Shown here: in pieces, positions 35,491 to 45,233 of the stretch | How positions within the stretch are numbered: the first letter of the stretch is position 1 | Layout of the letters: each line of letters begins with the position of its first letter | Assembly: GCA_000469685.2 (NCBI GenBank) | Contig: LS997566.1 | Span: forward strand, 11,788,992-11,852,991 | DNA: 64,000 bases | From: Haemonchus contortus | Lineage: Eukaryota; Nematoda; Chromadorea; Rhabditida; Trichostrongylidae | Direction: 5' to 3' | Position numbers and translations under genes: made by a program | The notes under the pieces: model-generated | Told to the model about the DNA's origin: nothing | Seen by the model: only the letters and a program-made list of their open reading frames with translations | Databases searched by the model: none

Positions 35491-37504
35491 TCTTGAGGTT
35501 GAACAGGAAGCTAATAAAAGCATGAACATGCTGTGCAGGAAGGCGCGCAACGCAGCCAACAGAATGAAAAATCAAGAAGCAGATGTCGAAGTCTTTGTGC
35601 TTACCTTGTTGCATCTGAAATCATGTTTCACAAGTTTGGGTTGAGTAAAATCAGTCAATACCTTTCACATGGATTAAATGAGTGAATGTGATCTCATATC
35701 ACACAAAATGGGGCCAGTTTGTAGAACTCTGTTCGTTGTTCGCGTGACGAATGTGATTCTCCTTCAGAAAAAACTGACGAGCAGAGTCCCAGTTCTAGGC
35801 ATCCAAGACTCAATTTCTTTTCTTGGTCATAACAATTTGAGTAGTACTGTTCTGTATTGATTTTTCCATCAACGATGAGGCTAAATGTGCATGAGTGGAA
35901 AAATTAAGTTTGATCACTAAGAGTGTAAATTTAGATCAAAGTGCAAGCTCAAAAATTCCAAATTGTGAATTCCTATTTCTGACTTTTTTGTGTTTATAAT
36001 TGATCTGCTTCATCAACTGCCCCGTGCCATGGAACCTTAAGACACTGGTAAGCAAAAGGACAACGGGATTACATTGGCATTTCATCGACACAATAACTGC
36101 CTGCTGATTCAATCACCATTCTTTTGAAAGTAGGCATATCCATTCAGTTGCTTAATCACGGTTTTTGATGGAAAACAGGTGTGTATAAGCAGACGAAGAA
36201 CAGTCTGGTCAACAGCTTAACGGATAATCTTTTATGTTGCCGTAGTCTGATCCCATGTTGTAGAAATAATGTTTGTGTGAGCAATGCTCAAAAATGATAC
36301 GGTGATACTTTTCTCTCTGCATACTGGCTTTTCTGTTAGACTGACTTAAGAGTCAAAAAGTTTCTCCATGGCATTATTTACTATGATGCACTGCTGCGAA
36401 GATAACCGTAGAACATCCTTAGGATGGAATCTGTTCGTTTTCTCTATTCGTTTCTTCTTCTCCTATACATTAAAACTATCTCGCTGTCATCGTTATGCCT
36501 CTTAGTTGCTGGAAAGAATATCGTTTATCTCATGCTATAATGGAAGCGCGAAAGATGAAGGACTAACGAATCAGCATTGTTAAATGCAAAGTGTTTGCTA
36601 TTTCTTCCCTAACTCGGATACAAAAATGGCTTTAACATGAGATGTGAGGAGGTCGTCATGACATTCGCTTATACTACCCCGCTAATGTGAGCATCTGATA
36701 ATGATGTGAGAAATTAGTTGTAAAAGCCAGATGAAGAGCATTTACTTTCACGCGGAGTAGCATTTTTCTCTGCTTTTTGAGTCGATACAGTTACCCAAAG
36801 TATCCTGTCTTCAAATAAAAATTTAGTAGATGCAACAACTGAGAGCCCACAATGAGCGATAGTATTTGGGCACTTCAGTCTGGCAGCCCACGAGCCCGTA
36901 CTGGCAATTGTCAAGCCACACAATGAAAGTTTATTGAGAAAAATCTAGAAAACGGTCCAACCATGACAGTTTACAAATATTTCTGATGAAGAATACGTAA
37001 TATTCGTATGTGGTCTCCTACCAGTCGATGCTAACATAGCAATGGAACTTTTTCACACTTAGTTTTGCAAGATTTGCTGGAATAAAGGTCAAAAACCAAT
37101 AGATCAATAGATAGAATTGTCTGGGAATAAAGTCTGCGAAATTACCCACATGGAGAATAAGCGCGGGAGCATAACGAAAGACATTCATAGAAGGACGAGC
37201 TCTGAGCTAGCCTTTGATCGAAAATTCGTAAAATTCACTCCTAAATCCGTTTGTCTTTACTGGGTGCTCTACTCTTTATCACTGCGCTACCTATATGCTC
37301 TATTGAAGTTGAACACAGCGAGGTGATGAATAGTGATCCTTGTATACGTCCTGATCCAGAAACAGGAAAAGGAAGGTGAGGGAGACTAACGACTTTGCCT
37401 CATTTTTTTGAAAGCGTTACAAGTGCGAGTTTTTTGCACCGAGAGTCAATAAGGGCAAAGGATAATATGAGGATGTCGGTGCCAAATATTTGCTACTTTG
37501 ATTT
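35491..37504. other. no recognisable gene
   Basis: About 2 kb with background frames only. No repeat family was recognised. Confidence 0.35.
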
Positions 37505-38925
37505 AACCGTTGCTCTCAGATATTTATTTATTGCATGTGTTCCACACATGTGGAAGAAAAACACATGTTGAAATCCAGCAAACAAAAAAGTCAACATTGA
37601 AATTAATGCAGCATAAAGTTCTCGAAAAGTGGGAAAAGATAACAGCAGATAAAGTTGTGGATAAAGCGTGTTAGGTAGCAAAAGCAAAGTAATCAATCTA
37701 ACCACCGGCGAGTTCCAAAATGTCCTCATTTAAGATAACGCCGCACGATGTTTCTGAATTGTGCTATACTACGGGGCACAGCAAGTTTTTTGGCTAGCTT
37801 GAAATATTTAGCGACCGCCCTTGAAGTGAAGAGTCTGACTCCTGCACTTGTCCTATGTAGTGGTAGTGTTCACTTGTTTTCTCTTCTCCTGTACGTCGAA
37901 TAGTTAAAAAATCTTCGACCTTCACCTCAATTTTCCTGGTGGCATTTTGTAAACGGTGACGATCGAGCATTTTCCTCCTATATAGAAGAAAGTCCAGTCT
38001 TATCATTTTATTGCTGATGGTACCTCGAGGAAACGATTTGTAGTTGAATCCAAAGGCTCGGATCAATGACTCCCTAGGGAAGCTGTTCTGTACAGCTCTA
38101 AATTTGCTGTTTTCACCTCTGAAATGTGGAAAGTATACTAGTCCTGTATCCTAGTATCGGAGTTCTGTAAGCTTTGAGTAGAACACATGGATCCTTAGTG
38201 AGTAGACTCCTGAGGAATGAGTGGAGTGGCCGCTCTGCCTCACTCGATCCAGACGATTAGTATTGAGAAAATGTCAACTTGTTTTCAACTATGAACCCTA
38301 GGTTCCTGACTCCACTGCTCACGCAGAGTTTGTTGCCATCAATGTGATGATCGAAAGGTATGAAATCATGGTTAATGTGCAGTATAGACGTTTTCTTTAT
38401 GGCTAGGGGGAAATCTCACTTTTCAGACCAAGTAATTACAGTGTTGATTGCCTCTTGCATTTCAGCCGAATCAGTTGAGGTGGAGACTGAACTGTAAATT
38501 TTCAAATAATTAGCAAAAGCTTTACAGACAACACGTAAGCTTCCGTTTAGAATTGGGAGCTCATATGTGTAAATAATATGGAGAACTAGGATCAAAACAC
38601 TCCCTTGAGGAACTCCACTGGGTGCTGACCCAACAGCAGAGTATGTCTTATTGCTACGAAATTGAAAAAGGCGTCGTCTCGAGATCAGTTCTAACCAAGC
38701 CATTATTCTTCTGTGTACGCCTATGTGGCACAACTTAGTCAAAAAGTCCTTATGCGAAACCCTGTCAAATGCCTTGAAAAAATTAAACTAAATGACATCG
38801 ACACACTTCCCTTCATCCAAGCAATTCGTCCAATCATTTACGGCTTCAAGAGTTTGGGTAACTGGGATCGATATCTACAAAAACCATGCCGACTCTTGGG
38901 CAGTACATTGTTCCGCTCTAAATAA
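37505..38925 (-). mobile_element. LINE copy 3, decayed reverse transcriptase and 3' end
   Basis: On the minus strand, RT pieces appear from 38925 downward: LPKS-QHGF-like, then a region corresponding to FDFFKAFDRVSHKDFLTKL, then SGVPQGSVL and YTYELPILNGSL. The catalytic box is degenerate (FANYLKIYSS in place of FADDLKIY). A C-terminal piece, LDFLLYRRKMLDRHRL, follows near 37990-37940. The 3' end has a hairpin, CATGTGttccaCACATG, next to TTTATTTATT at 37521-37530, as in LINE copy 1. It is a different subfamily from copy 1 and inactive. Confidence 0.75.
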
Positions 38926-39962
38926 TCTGCTGAAACTTTTTTTAAAATTTTTCAAATACCGGACAGGGGCGCAACGAGTAAACACTAGAAAACTTCACCC
39001 CTGCTACTAGATAGTGACATCTTGGATGAATCAAGATTAGAAGTGGGCGAGCCACAATGTTAGAATTAGCAATAGACGAAAAAAAGTAGGTGCCAGGCAG
39101 AGCGTAGGTAGAGCGTTCGTTCTCGGCGCATGCAGGCTCAGAACTTAGAGAACTCGCAGCCAGTTCTTCTATGTAGAACGTGAAATCTTTCTATCGTTGA
39201 AGTGAATTAAGTAATCATATAAGGTCTGCTTCGCTCCTATTGGAGTGCGAGGAGTTGACTAACTTACAATATGATGCTCCAGTTTTTCGTCGACACGTCC
39301 ATGATGTACTGCATATTGAGATCCCTCGAAGTACGCAACTGTTTAGGCCTTTGTGAAGAATGCTGTTTGAAAGCTTTCTCAATCTGGACCCCCTTCAGTG
39401 AAACACCAAGCAATTGAAATTAGACCTGTATCAAGTAGAATCTTTCACTTTTGAATCCTTGCATTTCAGCTCTTCGCTAGACATTCTCGATGGAATATTT
39501 CGCCTTTTATTTGCTTTGTAATACTCCGACGGCCAAACCCATAGGCTGTGACCACTTCTATCTCAAATTTGAAATTACGGTTAGAAAAAGTGATACTTGG
39601 CGACTTTATGAGGGTTGCGCCTGCTGACAGTAAAAGGTGATGATTGTGCGGTAACATTGTTCCATTTAAAGCAGAAATCTGTAGATTGGGTTGGTAGTGG
39701 CTATTCTAGGGATAATGTCAGCCCTGCCTAATTCGAAAAACTGACAGTGTATTGGTCATCATCATTTATGTATGCCATCACCTTTTTAACACAAATGCAT
39801 CATTCCAATTTTCTGGCTTATACCTGAAGATCAGTTCAATATTGACCAGCCTAAAATATGCGCCGCCGAAGTCTAGCGAAAGACATTGACAAGAGATGTT
39901 CTCATATTAACAGCAACTTCCACTCCGCTGTAGCTCGCCTTTACTTACACTGAATAGTGATA
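38926..39962. other. no recognisable gene
   Basis: Background frames. A minus-strand frame (39657-39466) has no motif. Confidence 0.35.
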
Positions 39963-41627
39963 TCCTACTATATATAATTCGCTGAGAGTGTCTGTTGGTT
40001 AGTAGGTGTGTTTGTGTGTGTTTGTTTGTTTTTTTTGTGTGTGTGTGTCGGTGTCTGTGTCTGACCGGAAATTCATATCTCATGTCCCCGTGAACCTAGA
40101 GTGTTCAAACTTAGTAGGAGTACGGGGGGCAGGGTGGGAACACTTATGGTGGGTAGCGGAACCGGATTCCATGCACAAAGGGCGGGGCGTGCGCGATAGA
40201 AATTTTGGGCCGCAAATCCATAACTCCTGTCCCCATGGACCGAGAGCGTTCAAACTTGGTAGGGATACGGAGGGCAGGATGTAAACACCTACGGTGAATG
40301 GCAGGGCCGGATTCCGTGCGCAGGGAACGGGGCGTGCGCGATAGAAATTTTGGGCCGCAAATCCATAACTCCTGTCCCCATGGACCGAGAGCGTTCAAAC
40401 TTGGTAGGGATACGGAGGGCAGGATGTAAACACCTACGGTGAATGGCAGGGCCGGATTCCGTGCGCAGGGAACGGGGCGTCGCGATAGAAATTTGGTGCC
40501 GCAAATCCATAACTCCTGTCCCCGTGGACCAAGAGCATTCAAATTTGGTAGGGATACGGAGAGCAGGATGTAAACACCTATGGTGGATGGCAGGACCAGA
40601 CTCCGTGCACAGGGGGCGATGCGTGTACAATAAAAGTTGGGCCGCAAATTAATAACTCCTGTTTACGTGGACCTAGAGCGTTGAAATTTGGTAGGATTAC
40701 ACTTTTCGTACTAACAGTGGAGCCTCGGCATTTTAGTAAGTGATGTAGGATATTGCGAGATCGTAGGTACTCAGTGACAAAAACTGATCGTAACTGATAA
40801 GGGAAAATAAGTGACCTAAGAGAGGCCGCCTATCGATCAAAATTCTAACCATTCGGTATTTACGATGTAGCTTTGGCTGTTCAGTATGTTTCATTCGGTA
40901 AGAAGGGATCGGTAGAGCAAGTGACCAAAGTGAGTGATAAGTGCAGTGATAGGGACCAATTAGTGCAATACGATGAGCAGATTAAAACTTTGTTCATTTC
41001 TTACTATTAGATTACGACCGCTACACAGCAAGGTTTGTGATAAATGGAGGATCCTCTTTGCTTGATATCATTTGCGACAAAATTTAAACGACCGCCAGTA
41101 ATCTGGAATTCCCAACTAATGATATCTCCATAAAGAGAAGGGTACATTGATAAAGAACATCTGATAACGGTGCTATCATTACTCAGAACATCTCCACAGC
41201 ATCATCTTTGTTTGTCTGACAGTTGGATTTTTGATGGGTATTTATTTCTAAGAGAGAGAGCAAAAGTTCGAGGTTTCCAATCAAAGGCGTAAGCATCGAC
41301 TTTAACTGAATGCCATTTGCACTGCCCCGTTAGTCCTGTGTCAAATTTTGCGTTTAGGAAACTGTCTTTTGTTCCACAAAAGGAGTGAAGAGTTAGGCTT
41401 ACTATAACTTTACCAAAGAATTAGGGAAGCTTTCGATTTCTGCTGTGTCAGAGAAGGATTTCAAGCCCTATTTCAGTTCCATACTCTCACTCAGCTGAGC
41501 AGCGCAAAAAATCTAAGAACTATAAACTTAAGAAAGGGAAAAAAATTCTTCAGTTTAACATTTCTCTGGATAGGGTGTTTGACACAAGAAGGAGGAGAGC
41601 CTGGCGATAGCCGGGCGATCCGACTGG
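39963..41627 (+). mobile_element. Helitron-like non-autonomous element, both ends visible
   Basis: Starts A/TCCTACTATATATAATTCGC at 39963, followed by a TGTCTG/TTTG-rich run and CCGGAAATTCATA. Ends with a GC hairpin (GCCTGGC-gata-GCCGGGC, 41599-41616), 7 nt, and CTGG/T at 41624-41627. Helitrons have 5' TC, 3' CTRR with a hairpin about 10 nt before the end, and A/T target sites with no duplication. All are met here. The interior is a 145-bp tandem array and about 0.9 kb of unrecognised sequence without a Rep/helicase. Confidence 0.55.
40069..40700 (+). repeat. 145-bp tandem array, about 4.4 units
   Basis: Units start at 40069, 40214, 40359, 40503 and 40646 (spacing 145, 145, 144, 143). Each has AAATCCATAACTCCTGTCCC, GGACCgAGAGCGTTCAAACTT, GGTAGGGATACGGAGGGCAGG, a GGTGGATGGCAGG-like block, and GGCGTGCGCGATAGAAATTT. 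Units 2 and 3 are nearly identical. The long minus-strand frames here arise from the repeat and are not genes. Confidence 0.95.
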
Positions 41628-42194
41628 TAGTTCTATAGAACGAATTATAATGGACTGTCTAGAATCGATGGTTTCAGATTCAGCGATAAACTGATAATGC
41701 TGTCAAGATCTGCTCAGGATTAGCCCATTTGGAAGATTCCCCTTTAAAATTGGACACGCACTCTTGTGTGACTTGTAGAAGCAAAGCTCAAAACGATGAA
41801 GTATATTTCACGAAGTAAAATACTTTTACAGCCCTCACGCATGACTCCTCAATCTTCTTTTTGACCATTTTGTTGATATGATTGCCTAGAATATATATTC
41901 CTTATGGTGGAGCTCAAGCAGCTGCAGGAACTCAAATAGATGAATGATGTTAAGTCCGAACACTTTCTGCAGTGATTCGACTGCACTGTATTTCTAATCT
42001 CCTGCAGCTTCAGCTGCAAGACAAACTTTGCTCATATCTCAAAGATCAGGACTGTCTCGAAATACAATTGTGGCGAATAAATAGCAGATCCGCTTCCGAT
42101 CGAGTAGATAGAGCATTCTGTCCACATCCACAACACACCTCACGTGCAGTCGCGTCCAACTTTGTTTTGCTGCATTGGATATATAGTTAATCGT
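41628..42194. other. no recognisable gene
   Basis: Contains the likely 3' UTR of the minus-strand exon that ends at 42195. Nothing else is seen. Confidence 0.35.
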
Positions 42195-42349
42195 TCACTC
42201 ATAGTTCACATCAAAACGAAACCTTCCCACCTCGAGTGATTTTATTGACTGCACAACATAGTTCCCATCCGTTAATGCACCGAAGCGGTTCTTTCTGTCG
42301 CTTTCAAGCTGTACTGGTGTATGAAACGCCACTCCGCTGGGTCTGCATT
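42195..42349 (-). CDS. candidate terminal coding exon, unrecognised
   Basis: After an acceptor-like ACTCCCTTAG the minus strand is open for 50 codons with strongly protein-like content: CRPSGVAFHTPVQLESDRKN, then GALTDGNYVVQSIKSLEVG and RFRFDVNYE before TGA at 42197-42195. The alternation of polar and aromatic residues suggests a beta-rich domain. No family is recognised and no upstream exon was fixed. Confidence 0.35.
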
Positions 42350-43872
42350 CTAAGGGAGTTCTTGCTTCTCTCAAGCTGCGTAGGTCAGAAGCACAATAGC
42401 AAGCGCTATATATCTTAAGCAAATGCTTTGTTGAGCTCAGCTGCTCTCGGCATTTGAGTCTTATGTACGAGATAGAGCGGTTTTTTATAGGCCTAATTAG
42501 ATGCATCTTTCAACGTGTTGGAAGCGTTACCAAGGTAACTTTTTTACCAAATCAGGTGTATCTTTTGCCTGAATGCCATCGAATCCAGGATGCCTTGGCT
42601 ACAAGTGACCTCTTGGTTAATGGAAATTGCATTTCTCAGAAAGTAGTTTTACGTCGTGAAATTTGAGTGTGCCCTGGGCTACGCAGTCTCCTAACCATCT
42701 ATTATTACCTCACTTTGAATTTTCTTTGAGGAGTGACGAGGCGCAGCTCAATTCTGAGTTTCACATCCATGAAATTAGCGAGTCCTCTCTCCAGAAGTGA
42801 AGGGATCGTACTTGCAGATGATCAAAGAGATATAATGGGAACTACTTTCAGGTGTTTGAGTTGGGTCGGCCGAATCAAATGTGTCTGTTTTGTAGGTTCA
42901 TGGTTTGGAATAGTGAAAATGTTTGGATTTGTAATATGGTTCGGAGAGCTTTTCTTCACGCGTTGAAACATTTCATTCGAACTCCTCAGTGCAAACGGGT
43001 CCTGAAAATTCCGATCGCTTCCGTGTCTTACGGTTTAACATGACAAGGGCGATGAAAAAGCAAACACGTAAGGGTACTACCTGGTTGAATCAACTTGGGA
43101 TAGGTGCGTTAGAAGTGATTATCTTGGCCCTCGCAACGAGCGCTCGATACTTTTCCTTACCACAGCCGGAGGTGCCAAGTGCCTGGTTATTACTGCACTG
43201 ACGCTAGGTGCCATACCCTCCTCCAACTTGCACCTACGGATCTAAGCATGCGAGATATTTCTGATACTACGAGAGTGCGTTTTCGTATTGCGAAGGTCAC
43301 GTGATAATCCTTATTTTTTGTTTCGGAGTTGAGTGCAATCGCATGACTATTTGTGAAACTACACAGTTCTGTATTGCACACTAGATCCTAGCTTCTAACA
43401 AGAAATACTCTCGATACCGAATGAGTCTAACGTCTATAAAACGAAAAACAAAACATAACAACTTATTCTCAAATTCAACACAAACAGAAGTAACTCAAGA
43501 CGACTAAAAAACAGTTTCTTCGAAACTATGGAACGATGGATAAATCTCACCATGGACGCAAGAGTGCATAACAGTAGCCGGAAGTGCTGGCCTATACGTA
43601 TATATACGCGCCTAAGAAATTCAATTCGGGTTGCTGCCAGCGTGGCAGCGGATGCACAGCGGGCGCGGCATTCATGAAGGTAGAGCACTGCTCATCCAGT
43701 CCTAAGTAATCGGTACAGTGAAGGCCCTGATGCAAAAGAAATCGTGAGAGCCCCCAGGTTGGCAGTACGTGCGTGCAAAACTTCACTCCACGAAAAATTC
43801 CTGACTCCATTATGCCCAGATTGCTCCTAGCATGGAACCATGGACAAGCATTTATGTATTCCATAGTAGTCA
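42350..43872. other. no supported gene
   Basis: Frames at 42733-42966(+) and 43993-43592(-) have no motif. Upstream exons of the preceding entry may lie here but could not be recognised. Confidence 0.3.
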
Positions 43873-44200
43873 TCCTACTATACATAACTTCGCTATGTGT
43901 GTCTTTTGATTTCTCTGCGTGTGCGTTTGCCCGGAAATTTATAACTTCTGTTCCCGTGGACTCGCAGCGTTGGAATTTTATCAGGTACGGCAAGATTGGA
44001 GCCCTTATGTCAATGGCAGGACTATTAGACGCTCAAATTTGGTAGAAGTGCAGTCGACAGTATGGGTGCGAGCGGCAGGTGGCACGAAAGGACTCCGCGC
44101 GGAGAGGGAAGCATTTCCGTGGGAGATTTCAAAACGGGTCCAGGGCGTTCAAATTCGGTGGGCGTACATCTGACAGCATAGAAGTTCTTATGGTGGATGG

Positions 44201-44446
44201 TGATCGTACTGAGATCCTTTATTCCGTTGAAACACAAACAGCTTGCGATTGGTCACTGGACCGATGAACGAAGAGAAGATCGATGACGAAAAGCTGGTCG
44301 AGAATGAGTTGGACGAAAAGTGAAGAGAATGAGCCACTTAGAGTTTATATGAGCAACATGCTTTGTAGCACAACACTATAAACATTGTGATACTATATCA
44401 GAACTCATGGGTGTAAACAAGGGAGGTTGAGTTTCTGTTAGGTACA
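44201..44446 (-). repeat. BEL/Pao 3' LTR
   Basis: 246 bp with TG...CA ends, matching 47552-47797 except for three substitutions. The interior side reads CCTGTTGGGAGTTTC on the minus strand just before the LTR, only a weak polypurine tract. Confidence 0.93.
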
Positions 44447-44576
44447 GAAACTCCCAACAGGACAACAAACGAGGCTGAGATAAACTACATCTGGTCGGAG
44501 AACGAGAATAAGCAACAATACAAAGCACCAATAACTTGAGATCACTTGTATCACAGTCGATGACCTTCCGTCCAGT

Positions 44577-45233
44577 TCATGGTGCCATTTGTTTGTGATG
44601 TTCGAAAAATATTTGAAGATTTTCTCGGCGCCGTCGAAATTTCTTCAGTAGTATCGACTCCTCTGGTGGGTGACATTGGTTTTTCCATAGGTGTATGTAC
44701 TCTAGGTGTTGGGGACATTGGGATTTCGCTGCTGTTGTCACTGATGGAGTTCGTGGCATCAAATCTTTGACGGCTGTGCACGCAGGAGTTTGGAACTGAT
44801 GGGCCGTAAATCTTGATCCTTCCCTGGCTCGTGCATCCAGGGGTGTCCTTGCTCGCGCAGTTTGGAAACTATCTCGATACTGGGGCTGTTGAGTGGAATA
44901 TAACAACCATAGGCTTTGAAGAGAGACTACATCCTTTCTTTTAGTATGAGGAGTTGCTCCTGAATGGGATGGAGGTGATGCAGATTGCTTTTGTTGATCG
45001 CTTGCAGGCTTATGGAGAAACTCGTCGATCCTGAGTTTTTGTAATTCCTTCTCCTTCGACAGCTTTGCCGCCAGCTGTGCGGTTTTGGTTGTTGGTGTTT
45101 GACTACGGGCTGTTGCCAATCGCGGTAGTGCCGCGGTATCGCTGCTGACATTGCGGGGCAGATTCCAACTAATTTTGTCAATGCCGTTGAGGAGTCTATT
45201 CACGCTGATGTTGGCGAAAAGAAATTGGGCAGA
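44577..45233 (-). CDS. downstream overlapping frame of the BEL/Pao element, unrecognised
   Basis: A minus-strand frame in -1 relative to gag-protease is open from 45233 to 44577, overlapping the end of the first frame by about 30 nt. It has no ATG at the overlap (first codon past the gag stop region is GTG), so if it is expressed a -1 shift would be needed. No canonical slippery heptamer is visible, although a T-rich run (TTTCTTTTC) lies in the overlap. The product is basic and Gln/Ser-rich with no RT, RNase H or integrase motif. It may be a scrambled relic. Confidence 0.35.
   Translation of the reverse strand, partial: SAQFLFANISVNRLLNGIDKISWNLPRNVSSDTAALPRLATARSQTPTTKTAQLAAKLSKEKELQKLRIDEFLHKPASDQQKQSASPPSHSGATPHTKRKDVVSLQSLWLLYSTQQPQYRDSFQTARARTPLDARAREGSRFTAHQFQTPACTAVKDLMPRTPSVTTAAKSQCPQHLEYIHLWKNQCHPPEESILLKKFRRRRENLQIFFEHHKQMAP

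Noticed and set aside
40144..40647. 167-codon and 113-codon minus-strand frames with internal protein repeats
   Set aside because: They come from the 145-bp tandem array. Unit length is not a multiple of three (145, 144, 143), so the peptide repeat is not maintained in one frame, and no family resembles it.
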